14,687 nucleotides of DNA. Origin: Jeotgalicoccus sp052093725 (GTDB taxonomy: Bacteria > Bacillota > Bacilli > Staphylococcales > Salinicoccaceae). The DNA lies in assembly GCA_052093725.1 (NCBI GenBank), contig JBQDHL010000036.1, positions 1 through 14,687 on the forward strand, given 5' to 3'. Below are positions 1 to 8,431 of this stretch, piece after piece (the first letter of the stretch is position 1; each line of letters opens with the position of its first letter). Below the pieces are notes generated by a model that did not search any database, was not told the origin of the DNA, and saw nothing but the letters and a program-made list of their open reading frames with translations. The position numbers and the translations under genes are program-made.

Positions 1-779
1 AGTTCATTAACTCAATCCGCGATAATAAAACTGAGCAATTCCGTAACAAGTACCGCAATGTCGACGTACTTTTAATAGATGACATTCAGTTTTTAGCAGG
101 AAAAGAATCAACACAGGAAGAATTTTTCCATACGTTCAACTCGCTGCATGAAAATGATAAGCAGATTGTCATTTCGAGTGACCGTACTCCAAAGGAAATT
201 CCAACGCTTGAAGACCGTCTGCGCTCACGTTTTGAATGGGGCCTGATGACTGATGTGACACCGCCCGACCTTGAAACGAGAATTGCGATTCTGCGTAAAA
301 AATGTGAAGAAGAAAATGTAGAGATTCCAAACGAAGCGATGATTTACATTGCCAACCACATTCATACGAACATTCGCGAACTGGAAGGTGCACTGACGCG
401 CGTTGCAGCATATGCAAAAATCTCGAATCAGCCTATGACACCGGAAGTTGTCTCTGAAGCACTGAAAGACCTTGTGACTACAACGAAATCGAAGCGGATG
501 ACAATACACGATATCCAGGTCGCAGTCAGTGAGTACTACGGTATTCATATCGACGAACTCGGTTCTAAGAAGCGGACGAAGTCCATCGCCTTCCCGAGAC
601 ACGTCGCAATGTATCTGTCACGTGAACTGACGGACAACTCGCTGCCTAAGATTGGTGAAGTGTTCGGTGGCCGTGATCACACGACTGTAATTCATGCACA
701 TGAGAAAATTTCGAGGCTTGTTTCAGAAGATGAGTTATTCAGAGATGAATTGAAGGAAATCGAGAAAAAGCTGAATTAA
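1..779 (+). CDS. dnaA: Chromosomal replication initiator DnaA, C-terminal part (5' end outside window)
   Basis: DnaA is the AAA+ initiator that binds DnaA boxes and opens the chromosomal origin. The gene is cut by the window edge; the first full codon begins at base 3 and 258 residues are visible, so roughly the first 190-200 residues (domains I-II and the Walker A part of domain III) are missing. Visible in order are the Walker B stretch LLIDDIQFL, the sensor I motif VISSDR, the arginine-finger region LEDRLRSRFEWGL, the sensor II region NIRELEGAL, and the domain IV DNA-binding signature GRDHTTVIHAHEKIS. These are diagnostic of DnaA. It ends in TAA and is followed directly by a spacer full of DnaA boxes. 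No truncation or frameshift is seen in the visible part. Confidence 0.98.
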   Translation, partial: FINSIRDNKTEQFRNKYRNVDVLLIDDIQFLAGKESTQEEFFHTFNSLHENDKQIVISSDRTPKEIPTLEDRLRSRFEWGLMTDVTPPDLETRIAILRKKCEEENVEIPNEAMIYIANHIHTNIRELEGALTRVAAYAKISNQPMTPEVVSEALKDLVTTTKSKRMTIHDIQVAVSEYYGIHIDELGSKKRTKSIAFPRHVAMYLSRELTDNSLPKIGEVFGGRDHTTVIHAHEKISRLVSEDELFRDELKEIEKKLN

Positions 780-795
780 AAACTAATGTGAATAC

Positions 796-804
796 TGTGG
801 ATAA
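796..804 (-). promoter_or_regulatory. DnaA box
   Basis: TGTGGATAA is the exact reverse complement of the consensus DnaA box TTATCCACA. It lies 17 bases after the dnaA stop codon. Confidence 0.85.
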
Positions 805-826
805 ATGGTACACTGTAGTCAACACT

Positions 827-844
827 TTATGCACATGTGGATAA
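827..844. promoter_or_regulatory. Abutting head-to-head pair of DnaA boxes
   Basis: TTATGCACA (827-835, + orientation, fits TTATNCACA) is immediately followed by TGTGGATAA (836-844, perfect box in the opposite orientation). Together they make an 18-bp near-palindrome with no spacer. Confidence 0.8.
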
Positions 845-869
845 CTTAGTGCGTATGGGTCCAATGCAG

Positions 870-886
870 TTTTCCACATATCCACA
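870..886 (+). promoter_or_regulatory. Two overlapping DnaA boxes next to the unwinding element
   Basis: TTTTCCACA (870-878) and ATATCCACA (878-886) are each one mismatch from TTATCCACA, share one base and point toward the DnaA-trio run. Such boxes next to the GC clamp are where, in Bacillus subtilis, DnaA is loaded onto the single strand. Confidence 0.75.
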
Positions 887-890
887 GGGC

Positions 891-937
891 CTACTATTAT
901 TACTATTACTTTATATACTATATATCTATTATAATAA
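891..937 (+). other. DnaA-trio run and AT-rich duplex unwinding element
   Basis: Seven consecutive trinucleotides start at 891: CTA, CTA, TTA, TTA, CTA, TTA and CTT. On the opposite strand they read as the 3'-GAT/AAT-5' trios that DnaA filaments recognise in Bacillus-type origins. The following 911-937 is nearly all A/T. The pattern is seen directly; unwinding at this point is inferred from the established DnaA-trio model. Confidence 0.8.
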
Positions 938-950
938 GGAGTACTTGCTT

Positions 951-2084
951 ATGAAAATCAGTATTAAAAGACAATATTTCATCGAACAATTAAATCACTG
1001 TTTAAAAGCTATTTCACCAAGAACAACACTACCAATTTTAAACGGGATAAAAATCGATGTATCTGACGATCAAATGATACTTACCGGCAGTGATTCGGAA
1101 ATATCTATTGAGATTACAATTCCAACAGAAATTGATAATGAAGAAATTCTGGAAATTGAAGAACCAGGTTCAGTAGTTTTAACAGGACGTTTCTTCGTTG
1201 ATATTATTAAAAAACTTTCCGGTGATTTTGTAGATTTGGAAACCAATGAAAACTTCCAGACTAAAATTACCGCAGGAAAATCTGAATTCAACTTAAGCGG
1301 GAACGATTCAAATCAGTATCCTCTCCTGCCTGAAGTTAACGATGCTGACAGCCTGGTACTTTCATCTGCAGTATTAAAATCAATTATTAATCAGACTAAC
1401 TTTGCAGTTTCATTATCTGAAACACGACCTGTGTTAACAGGTGTTAACTGGAAATTTAACGAAGACCATATTTCATTCACTGCAACAGACTCTCACCGTC
1501 TTGCATTAAGAAGACTTCTTGATAAAACATTTAACACGGAAATTTCAAATGCAATTATTCCCGGTAAATCATTATCAGAACTCAGTAAAATTCTTACAGA
1601 CTCAGAAGAAGATGTAGAAATTAACCTGTCACAGAACCAGGTGCTGTTCACATACGGCAATATGCGCTTTATCTCCCGTTTACTTGAAGGAAACTATCCG
1701 GATACATCCCGCTTGTTCCCTGAAAACTACGAGACTAAAGTTAATGTTAAAAACTCTGAGTTCTATCACGCAATTGACCGTGTATCACTGCTTGCACGTG
1801 AAGGCGGCAATAACGTTATCCGCATGACTGTGGATAACAACAATGTGGAACTAACATCGAACTCGCCGGAAGTCGGTACGGTAAATGAAGACATCAATGC
1901 TTCATCTATCGAAGGCGAAGGCATTAAAATTTCATTTAACTCGAAATATATGATGGAAGCACTCCGTGCGATCCAGGACGACGAAGTAACAATTGAATTC
2001 TTCGGTACGATGAGACCATTCACTATTACGCCGAGTGAATCATCTGAAGTCGTACAATTAATTTTACCGATTAGAACTTATTAA
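951..2084 (+). CDS. dnaN: DNA polymerase III beta subunit (sliding clamp)
   Basis: DnaN forms the ring-shaped dimer that tethers the replicative polymerase to DNA. The product from this start is 377 residues, the usual length for staphylococcal and bacillar clamps, with three clamp folds of about 120 residues each. Recognisable stretches include the N-terminal MKISIKRQYFIEQLNH, the LPILNGIKI and TGSDSEISIEI block, TATDSHRLALRR near residues 180-190, and the C-terminal RPFTITPSESSEVVQLILPI, which forms part of the partner-binding pocket region. The ATG at 951 is chosen because AAGGAG lies at 936-941. The frame stays open upstream to 837, but that part reads through oriC. It lies downstream of dnaA and ends before a strong terminator. 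Confidence 0.97.
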   Translation: MKISIKRQYFIEQLNHCLKAISPRTTLPILNGIKIDVSDDQMILTGSDSEISIEITIPTEIDNEEILEIEEPGSVVLTGRFFVDIIKKLSGDFVDLETNENFQTKITAGKSEFNLSGNDSNQYPLLPEVNDADSLVLSSAVLKSIINQTNFAVSLSETRPVLTGVNWKFNEDHISFTATDSHRLALRRLLDKTFNTEISNAIIPGKSLSELSKILTDSEEDVEINLSQNQVLFTYGNMRFISRLLEGNYPDTSRLFPENYETKVNVKNSEFYHAIDRVSLLAREGGNNVIRMTVDNNNVELTSNSPEVGTVNEDINASSIEGEGIKISFNSKYMMEALRAIQDDEVTIEFFGTMRPFTITPSESSEVVQLILPIRTY

Positions 2085-2101
2085 TCTTCAAACAAATATT
2101 G

Positions 2102-2148
2102 GAGACCATGCCTTTTTTGATAAAAAACGGGCCTCTGGTCTCTTTTTT
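2102..2148 (+). terminator. Rho-independent terminator after dnaN
   Basis: Stem GAGACCA (2102-2108) pairs perfectly with TGGTCTC (2136-2142), with inner GCC/GGC pairing, and is followed by six T (2143-2148). It separates dnaN transcription from the yaaA-recF-gyrBA operon. Confidence 0.85.
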
Positions 2149-2215
2149 CGTTTTCTGGTAGGTAAAAGCCTTTTTGGCCATGAAACGCTCCAAACGCTTT
2201 ATTTGGCCTTAAATA

Positions 2216-2244
2216 ATGAAAATATATGAAAAATGTAGTATAAT
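2216..2244 (+). promoter_or_regulatory. Sigma-A promoter for yaaA-recF-gyrB-gyrA
   Basis: A perfect -10 TATAAT lies at 2239-2244, with ATGAAA (4 of 6 matches to TTGACA) at 2216-2221 and a 17-nt spacer. It lies between the dnaN terminator and the yaaA ribosome-binding site. The -10 is convincing, the -35 moderate. Confidence 0.65.
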
Positions 2245-2273
2245 GAATGAGTATGTAATAGGAGGTTGTGTCT

Positions 2274-2492
2274 ATGGAAACGATTCATTTGGATGGCATG
2301 ATAACACTCGGTAAGTTTTTAAAATATAAAAATATTATCGGTACGGGCGGCGAAGCTAAATGGTTCTTAAGTGAACATGAAATATTTTTAAACGGAGAGC
2401 CCGAAAACCGACGCGGAAAAAAACTGCATGATGGTGACGAATTAGTCATTACAGGTGTCGGCGAATATAAATTTAAGTATCCGGTGCAATGA
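2274..2492 (+). CDS. yaaA: S4-domain RNA-binding protein YaaA
   Basis: This is a 72-residue protein consisting almost entirely of an S4 RNA-binding domain. The pattern ITLGKFLKYKNIIGTGGEAKWFL, followed by an EIFLNGEPENRRGKKLHDGDELVI-type loop, is typical of the YaaA/RlbA family encoded between dnaN and recF across firmicutes. The family is thought to act in ribosome assembly, but its exact role is not shown by this sequence. The ATG at 2274 is preferred because GGAGG at 2261-2265 gives an 8-nt gap; the in-frame GTG at 2268 would leave only 2 nt. Its stop overlaps the recF start (ATGA), so the two are probably translationally coupled. Confidence 0.93.
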   Translation: METIHLDGMITLGKFLKYKNIIGTGGEAKWFLSEHEIFLNGEPENRRGKKLHDGDELVITGVGEYKFKYPVQ

Positions 2493-3592
2493 TACTTAAC
2501 GAAATTAAACTCACAGATTTCAGGAATTATGATTCCCTGTCCCTGGCATTTCATCCTAAGCTGAATATTTTTATCGGCCATAATGCCCAGGGGAAGACAA
2601 ACCTGCTTGAGGCAATTTACTTTCTGTCCCTGGCTAAAAGCCACAGGACATCTAAAGATAAGGAAATGATTCAGTTCGGTGCTGAAGAAGCATATATTAA
2701 TGGGACTATTACGACGGCACGCAGCAAACTGCCGCTGTCTATCGGTATTGCCAAAGGCGGAAAGAGGGCCAAGGTCAATCATCTTGAAGTCGCAAAACTG
2801 TCACAGTACATCGGTCATATGAATACTGTGCTCTTTGCCCCGGAAGATCTCAACATAGTGAAGGGATCGCCGCAGGTCAGAAGAAAATTTATTAATATGG
2901 AATGCGGTCAAATATCAAAATTATATTTGAGCCACCTATCCGACTACAATAAAGTGCTCGCCCAGAAAAATCAGTATTTAAAATCGAGAAACGTTGATCA
3001 GATTATGATTGAAGTTCTGAATGATCAGCTTGCGCATCATGCAAGTTTAATTATTTTAAAGCGTGAGCAGTTTATCTCGACGATAGAACGTCATGCTTCA
3101 AAAATTCACGCTGATATTTCAAACGGCAAGGAAATTTTAAAAGTAGTCTATAATCCTAATATTAAATATAAGAGCGATAATTCTGAAGCACTCACAGCGG
3201 AAATATCCGCTTTGTTAGCTGAGAATTTAAATAAAGAAATCGAACGAGGGACTTCACTTATTGGTCCGCATCGGGATGATATCGGTTTTACGATTAATGA
3301 TTTTGACGTTCAGACATACGGTTCCCAGGGTCAGCAGCGCTCGACTGCGCTGTCAGTTAAACTTGCGGAGCTCGAATTAATACGGGAAGAAGTCGGAGAA
3401 TATCCGGTTCTGCTTCTTGACGATGTACTCAGTGAACTTGATGAAGTGAGACAGGCACATTTACTAACTTCAATCAGGAACCGTGTACAGACGTTCGTAA
3501 CGACCACTTCAATAAGCGATATTAACCATCAGATTATGGATGATATGCAGCTCTTTGAAATAGAAAACGGCAAAATCAAAATCGATGAATAA
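2489..3592 (+). CDS. recF: DNA replication and repair protein RecF
   Basis: RecF is an SMC-like ABC ATPase that helps RecO and RecR load RecA at single-strand gaps. The 367-residue product matches the family length of about 360-375. The Walker A motif GHNAQGKT sits at residues 30-37. Near the C-terminus come the GPHRDD motif, the ABC signature-like YGSQGQQRS and the Walker B stretch VLLLDDVLSELDE. The start codon overlaps the yaaA stop by 4 bp, and the stop is 14 nt from gyrB, so it is an internal operon gene. It probably depends on coupling, because no strong independent ribosome-binding site is evident. Confidence 0.97.
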   Translation: MILNEIKLTDFRNYDSLSLAFHPKLNIFIGHNAQGKTNLLEAIYFLSLAKSHRTSKDKEMIQFGAEEAYINGTITTARSKLPLSIGIAKGGKRAKVNHLEVAKLSQYIGHMNTVLFAPEDLNIVKGSPQVRRKFINMECGQISKLYLSHLSDYNKVLAQKNQYLKSRNVDQIMIEVLNDQLAHHASLIILKREQFISTIERHASKIHADISNGKEILKVVYNPNIKYKSDNSEALTAEISALLAENLNKEIERGTSLIGPHRDDIGFTINDFDVQTYGSQGQQRSTALSVKLAELELIREEVGEYPVLLLDDVLSELDEVRQAHLLTSIRNRVQTFVTTTSISDINHQIMDDMQLFEIENGKIKIDE

Positions 3593-3606
3593 CGGAAGGT
3601 GAAAAC

Positions 3607-5526
3607 ATGGCTGAAAAAAATATGGATCAATATGGTGCAAGTCAGATACAAGTATTAGAAGGTCTTGAAGCGGTTAGAAAAAGACCGGGTATGTATATCG
3701 GTTCTACTTCAGCACGCGGACTGCACCACTTAGTATGGGAAATTATCGATAACAGTATCGATGAGGCGCTTGCAGGGCATGCTTCAGAAATTAATGTCAC
3801 TGTCGAAGAAGACAACTGGATTAAAGTAACGGATAACGGACGCGGTATTCCTGTAGATATACAGGAGAAAATGGGTCGTCCGGCAGTAGAGGTTATTTTT
3901 ACAGTACTGCACGCCGGCGGTAAATTTGACGGCGGCAGCTATAAAGTTTCCGGCGGGCTGCACGGTGTTGGTTCATCAGTAGTAAACGCACTGAGTTCGA
4001 CACTGGAAGTTTACGTTCACAAGAACGGCGAAGTACATTATCAGAGTTACACACGCGGTGCCCCTGATGCAGACTTAAAAGTGATTGATACAACTGATGA
4101 AACAGGTACAATTATCCGTTTTAAAGCAGATGAAGAAATTTTCACTGAGACGACGGAATATGAAATTGAAATTCTGCAAAAACGTATTAAAGAACTCGCT
4201 TTCCTGAATAAAGGACTCGAGATTAACTTAATCGATGAGCGCGAAGAAGAAACTGTTGAATATAAATATCATTATGAAGGTGGTATTAAATCTTACGTCG
4301 CAGAATTAAACAAGACGAAAGAAGGACTTCATGAAGAGATTATTTATATGGATGATGCAAAAGATGAAATCGAAGTTGAAATTGCGATGCAGTACAACCT
4401 CGGTTATACAACTACTCTTTTAACTTATGCCAACAATATTTATACACATGAAGGTGGAACGCATGAGGACGGCTTTAAACGTGCGCTGACGAAAGTAATT
4501 AATAACTATGCAACAAAACAGCATCTGATTAAATCGACGGAAGAACGTTTATCCGGTGAAGATGTTAGAGAAGGTTTAACTGCGATAGTGTCAATTAAAC
4601 ATACAGATCCTCAGTTCGAAGGTCAGACGAAGACTAAACTCGGAAATACTGAAGCCCGTACGATTACGGATCAGCTGTTCTCGGCAGGTTTTGAAAGATT
4701 CCTGATGGAAAACCCGCAGACTGCACGCGTCATTGTGGATAAAGGGATTACGGCCCAGCACGCCCGCGTTGCAGCGAAAAAAGCGCGTGAAATGACAAGA
4801 CGCAAGTCAGCACTTGAAGTATCAAGTTTACCGGGTAAACTAGCAGACTGTTCAAGTAAAGACCCTGCGAAAAGTGAGCTCTTTATCGTTGAGGGTGACT
4901 CGGCCGGCGGATCGGCAAAATCAGGACGCAACTCGAAAATTCAGGCGATTTTACCACTTAGAGGTAAAATTTTAAACGTTGAAAAAGCGCGTCTGGACAG
5001 AATTTTAGGTAACAATGAAATTCGTTCTATGGTAACGGCGCTCGGCAGCGGTATTGGTCAAGAATTCGATATCGCGAAAGCACGTTATCATAAAATTATT
5101 ATTATGACCGATGCGGATGTCGACGGTGCACATATCAGAACATTGTTGTTAACGTTCTTCTACCGTTTTATGAAACCGTTAATCGAACACGGCTACATCT
5201 ATATTGCACAGCCTCCTCTTTATAAATTAGAGCAAGGTAAGAAAAAGCATTATGTATACGATGATGAAGCGCTTGATATTCTGCGCAGTACATTACCGGA
5301 AACACCTAAAATTGCTATGTCGAGATATAAAGGTCTCGGTGAGATGAACGCGGATCAGCTTTGGGAAACGACGATGGATCCAGAGCACAGAAATCTGTTG
5401 CAAGTTCAGCTGGACGATGCGATTGAAGCGGATCAGACATTTGAAATGCTGATGGGCGATGTCGTTGAATACAGACGTAACTTTATCGAAGAAAATGCGA
5501 GATACGTTGAGAATCTTGACGTTTAA
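3607..5526 (+). CDS. gyrB: DNA gyrase subunit B
   Basis: GyrB is the ATPase subunit of the A2B2 gyrase that introduces negative supercoils. The protein has 639 residues, the length of firmicute GyrB without the long insertions of some Gram-negative bacteria. The GHKL ATPase domain shows EIIDNSIDE (N49 binding Mg-ATP), DNGRG (D76) and GGLHGVGSS (116-124). The transducer domain carries QFEGQTKTKLGN (336-347) with the conserved lysine loop. The TOPRIM domain has EGDSAGG (E429) and TDADVDGAHI (D502, D504), the metal-binding acids. The start is supported by GGAAGGTGA just upstream. It lies 14 nt after recF and 16 nt before gyrA, giving joint production of both gyrase subunits. Confidence 0.98.
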   Translation: MAEKNMDQYGASQIQVLEGLEAVRKRPGMYIGSTSARGLHHLVWEIIDNSIDEALAGHASEINVTVEEDNWIKVTDNGRGIPVDIQEKMGRPAVEVIFTVLHAGGKFDGGSYKVSGGLHGVGSSVVNALSSTLEVYVHKNGEVHYQSYTRGAPDADLKVIDTTDETGTIIRFKADEEIFTETTEYEIEILQKRIKELAFLNKGLEINLIDEREEETVEYKYHYEGGIKSYVAELNKTKEGLHEEIIYMDDAKDEIEVEIAMQYNLGYTTTLLTYANNIYTHEGGTHEDGFKRALTKVINNYATKQHLIKSTEERLSGEDVREGLTAIVSIKHTDPQFEGQTKTKLGNTEARTITDQLFSAGFERFLMENPQTARVIVDKGITAQHARVAAKKAREMTRRKSALEVSSLPGKLADCSSKDPAKSELFIVEGDSAGGSAKSGRNSKIQAILPLRGKILNVEKARLDRILGNNEIRSMVTALGSGIGQEFDIAKARYHKIIIMTDADVDGAHIRTLLLTFFYRFMKPLIEHGYIYIAQPPLYKLEQGKKKHYVYDDEALDILRSTLPETPKIAMSRYKGLGEMNADQLWETTMDPEHRNLLQVQLDDAIEADQTFEMLMGDVVEYRRNFIEENARYVENLDV

Positions 5527-5542
5527 AAAGGAGATTTAACTT

Positions 5543-8122
5543 ATGTCGGATCATGATGAACAATTTCAACAAGTAAATATAACGAAAACGATGCGCAGCT
5601 CGTTTTTAAGCTATGCCATGAGTGTTATCGTATCTCGTGCATTGCCTGACGTCAGAGACGGCATGAAGCCCGTACACCGCAGAATTTTATACGGTATGCA
5701 CGACAACGGCATGACATCTGACAAGCCATTTAAAAAATCAGCCCGTATCGTCGGAGACGTTATGGGTAAATATCACCCGCACGGTGACTCTTCAATATAC
5801 GAGGCAATGGTGCGTATGGCTCAGGACTTCAGTTATCGCTACCCGCTTGTTCACGGCCAGGGAAACTTCGGTTCCATGGACGGTGACGGCGCAGCAGCGA
5901 TGCGTTACACAGAAGCAAAAATGAGTAAAATTTCGATGGAATTAATGCGTGATATTAATAAAGATACAGTCGATTTCCAGCCTAACTATGATGAAACTGA
6001 ACGTGAACCTGCTGTTCTGCCGGCACGCTTCCCTAACCTTCTCGTCAATGGTACGAGCGGGATTGCGGTAGGTATGGCGACGAACATTCCGCCGCATAAC
6101 TTAACAGAAGTAATTAATGCGGTGCTGGAAATAGCGGATAATCCGAACATAACAACGCTGGATCTGATGGACCATGTCACAGGACCTGATTTTCCGACTG
6201 CCGGCTTAATTATCGGCAAGAGTGGAATTAAAAAGGCATATGAAACAGGACGCGGTTCGGTAATCATGCGTGCGCGCTGTGAAGTGGACACGATGAAGAA
6301 CGGCAAAGAACGAATTATTGTTACTGAAATTCCGTATCAGGTAAACAAAGCACGTCTCGTTGAAAAAATTGCGGAATTAGTGCGCGATAAAAAAATCGAA
6401 GGCATTACAGATCTCCGCGATGAAACCAGCTTAAAAGAAGGCGTTAGAATTGTTATTGAGGTTCGCAAAGATAAAAATGCGAACGTTATTTTAAATAACT
6501 TATATAAACAAACGCCGCTGCAGACATCATTTGGTGTTAACATGCTGGCACTTGTAAACGGCGAACCAAAAGTACTCGGCTTAAAAGAAATGCTCTATCA
6601 TTATTTGGAACACCAAAAAGTTGTAGTTACACGCCGTACTAAGTATGAATTAAAACGTGCTCAGGACCGTGCACATATTCTGGAAGGTCTGTTGATTGCA
6701 CTCGATCATATCGATGAAATCATTAAGACAATCCGTGCATCGGATACGGATGAAGAAGCGAAAAACGGACTGATGAGTGAATTTAACTTGTCAGAACGCC
6801 AGGCTCAGGCAATTCTCGATATGAGATTACGCCGCTTAACTGGACTTGAACGCGGTAAAATCCAAGCTGAACATGATGAAATACTTAAAAATATTGAATA
6901 TCTGAAAAGCATTCTGAACGATGACGATAAATTGCTTGATGTCATCAGAGAAGAATTAATCGATATCCGTGAACGATACGGAGACGACCGCCGTACTGAA
7001 ATTACGCTCGGCAGCATCTATGATATTGAAGATGAAGATTTAATTCCGAGAGAGCAGATTGTTGTGACATTAAGTCATAACAGTTACATTAAACGTCTTC
7101 CGGCATCGACATATCGTGCACAGCACCGCGGCGGGCGTGGTATTCAGGGCATGAATACAATCGATGAAGACTTCGTCAGCCAGATTGTGACGATGAGTAC
7201 ACACGATTATATTCTGTTCTTTACGAACACAGGACGCGTATACCGTCTGAAAGGATACGAAATTCCTGAACTGTCACGCCAGTCTAAAGGACTGCCGATC
7301 GTTAACCTGATTGAAATCGAAAAAGATGAGAAAATCAGTACGATGATCAGCGTGAAAGATAAAGACGAAACTGAAGGCTACCAATTATTATTTGCAACGA
7401 AAAATGGACTTGCGAAACGCACACCATTGGACGACTTTAAGCAGATTAATAAAAATGGTAAAATTGCCATCAGCTTCAGAGGCGAAGACGAACTCCTCGG
7501 CGTACGCTTAACAGATGGCACGAAAGAAGTCATCCTAGGTACACGCGAAGGCTCACTTATCCGCTTTGAAGAAGACCATGTCAGAAGCATGGGCCGTACA
7601 GCAGCAGGTGTACGCGGAATCAGGCTTAGAGGCGACGATGAAGTAGTCGGCGTTGACGTACTTGATCCGGACCAGCACGTCCTTATCGTTACCGATAAAG
7701 GCTACGGAAAACTTACTCCTGAAGACGAATACCGCTCAATTAAACGCGGCGGCTTCGGTGTGAAAACAGCGAACCTGACAGATAAAAACGGTAAGCTAGT
7801 GTTTATCGCATCAGTAGACCGTGATGAAGACATGATGATCGTTACAGATAAAGGTGTAATTATCCGCCTGACAATCGATGCAATATCAATTACAAGCCGT
7901 AACACGCAGGGCGTCAGACTCATTCGCTTAGACGAAGAGCAGGACGTGGCCACAGTTGCTGTAGTGAAAAATGAAATTGCCGAAGAAGAGCTGGAAGAAG
8001 ACGGTTCTGAGATTGCTGAAGAAACACTTGAATCGGAAGATAAGCTTGAAACTGAAACAGATGAAGTCGAAGAAGACTTAAATCTTGAAACTGAAGAAGA
8101 TTCGGAATCAGAAGAAGAATAA
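5543..8122 (+). CDS. gyrA: DNA gyrase subunit A
   Basis: GyrA is the DNA-cleaving and rejoining subunit of gyrase. The product has 859 residues. The winged-helix/tower region is near-canonical: HPHGDSSIYEA gives S83 and E87 (E. coli-type numbering), the fluoroquinolone-susceptible residue types, and AMRYTE gives the catalytic Y122. The C-terminal pinwheel carries the GyrA box QHRGGRG near residue 527, needed for DNA wrapping, and ends in a strongly acidic tail (about residues 810-859), as in other staphylococcal-type GyrA. One oddity is histidine at 104 in LVHGQGNFG, where aspartate (LVDGQGNFG) is nearly universal. The start is supported by AAAAGGAG upstream. It is the last gene of the operon and is followed by a strong hairpin. 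Confidence 0.98.
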   Translation: MSDHDEQFQQVNITKTMRSSFLSYAMSVIVSRALPDVRDGMKPVHRRILYGMHDNGMTSDKPFKKSARIVGDVMGKYHPHGDSSIYEAMVRMAQDFSYRYPLVHGQGNFGSMDGDGAAAMRYTEAKMSKISMELMRDINKDTVDFQPNYDETEREPAVLPARFPNLLVNGTSGIAVGMATNIPPHNLTEVINAVLEIADNPNITTLDLMDHVTGPDFPTAGLIIGKSGIKKAYETGRGSVIMRARCEVDTMKNGKERIIVTEIPYQVNKARLVEKIAELVRDKKIEGITDLRDETSLKEGVRIVIEVRKDKNANVILNNLYKQTPLQTSFGVNMLALVNGEPKVLGLKEMLYHYLEHQKVVVTRRTKYELKRAQDRAHILEGLLIALDHIDEIIKTIRASDTDEEAKNGLMSEFNLSERQAQAILDMRLRRLTGLERGKIQAEHDEILKNIEYLKSILNDDDKLLDVIREELIDIRERYGDDRRTEITLGSIYDIEDEDLIPREQIVVTLSHNSYIKRLPASTYRAQHRGGRGIQGMNTIDEDFVSQIVTMSTHDYILFFTNTGRVYRLKGYEIPELSRQSKGLPIVNLIEIEKDEKISTMISVKDKDETEGYQLLFATKNGLAKRTPLDDFKQINKNGKIAISFRGEDELLGVRLTDGTKEVILGTREGSLIRFEEDHVRSMGRTAAGVRGIRLRGDDEVVGVDVLDPDQHVLIVTDKGYGKLTPEDEYRSIKRGGFGVKTANLTDKNGKLVFIASVDRDEDMMIVTDKGVIIRLTIDAISITSRNTQGVRLIRLDEEQDVATVAVVKNEIAEEELEEDGSEIAEETLESEDKLETETDEVEEDLNLETEEDSESEEE

Positions 8123-8136
8123 ATGATAAAAAAAAA

Positions 8137-8178
8137 GCACCCGAAACTCTCGAGTCTGAGAATTCCGGGTGCTTTTTT
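8137..8178. terminator. Bidirectional intrinsic terminator between gyrA and the XRE gene
   Basis: GCACCCG (8137-8143) pairs perfectly with CGGGTGC (8166-8172), flanked by an A tract on the left (8128-8136) and six T on the right (8173-8178). The A tract supplies a T tract for - strand transcripts, so the hairpin can end both gyrA and the convergent DUF2975-XRE operon. Confidence 0.88.
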
Positions 8179-8224
8179 GTGTTTTGAGTACGGTGCTCCG
8201 TATTGAACCAGCGACTTCCCCGCC

Positions 8225-8431
8225 CTATTTCCGGTATTCCAGTATATCGCCGGGCTGACAGTCTAATACTTCGCAGATTTTCTCCAGTGTCGAGAAGCGG
8301 ACGGCTTTTGCCTTATTGTTTTTCAATACTGATAAGTTCGCAATCGTCACTCCGACTTCATTCGCGAGTTCGGTCATGCTCATTTTTCTTTTGGCGAGTA
8401 TCACATCAAGGTTTACTACTATTTTTGTCAT
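8225..8431 (-). CDS. YozG-like Cro/CI (XRE) family transcriptional regulator
   Basis: This 68-residue, single-domain helix-turn-helix protein is of the Cro/CI type. The DNA-binding region runs through KMSMTELANEVGVTIANLSVL, with a recognition helix around TIANLSVLKN, then FSTLEKICEVLDCQPGDILEY, the characteristic closing helices of this small family (Bacillus YozG/YazB-like, recalled rather than searched). The start codon lies in an ATGA overlap with the stop of the upstream DUF2975 gene. Pairing of such a regulator with a DUF2975 membrane protein is a recurring firmicute arrangement whose target is generally unknown. Autoregulation of the pair is a reasonable inference only. It converges on gyrA across a shared terminator. 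Confidence 0.9.
   Translation of the reverse strand: MTKIVVNLDVILAKRKMSMTELANEVGVTIANLSVLKNNKAKAVRFSTLEKICEVLDCQPGDILEYRK

Larger units (their letters stand above)
796..935. other. Replication origin region (oriC, dnaA-dnaN spacer)
   Basis: The spacer between dnaA and dnaN has the layout of the Bacillus/Staphylococcus downstream origin. Five DnaA-box-like 9-mers lie at 796-804, 827-835, 836-844, 870-878 and 878-886. They are followed by a short GC-rich clamp (about 886-890), a DnaA-trio run (891-911) and an almost pure A/T stretch (911-937) suited to unwinding. The boxes and A/T tract are seen directly; the origin function follows from known firmicute oriC organisation. A second box cluster upstream of dnaA, usual in this group, would lie outside the window. 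Confidence 0.9.

Noticed and set aside
930..935. TATAAT just upstream of dnaN as a promoter
   Set aside because: A start about 7 nt downstream would exclude the ribosome-binding site AAGGAG (936-941) from the transcript; the match is better explained by the AT-rich unwinding element.
837..950. In-frame N-terminal extension of dnaN
   Set aside because: It would translate the DnaA boxes and unwinding element; AAGGAG correctly spaced before ATG 951 and the family N-terminus MKISIKR fix the start.
2183..2198. Direct repeat AAACGCT twice in tandem upstream of the yaaA promoter
   Set aside because: Only two 7-bp copies with a 9-bp period; too short to separate from chance, and not a good cre match.
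5986..6306. 106-residue antisense open frame inside gyrA
   Set aside because: A shadow of the strongly conserved gyrA frame, with no ribosome-binding site or recognisable domain; the same holds for the other antisense frames in gyrA, gyrB, dnaN, recF, hutH and the YjiH-type genes.
8183..8223. Resemblance to the 3' end of a tRNA on the - strand (GGTTCAATAC-like loop)
   Set aside because: The flanking bases do not form a T-stem or acceptor stem and no anticodon arm can be drawn; at most a small hairpin, TACGG-TGCT-CCGTA.
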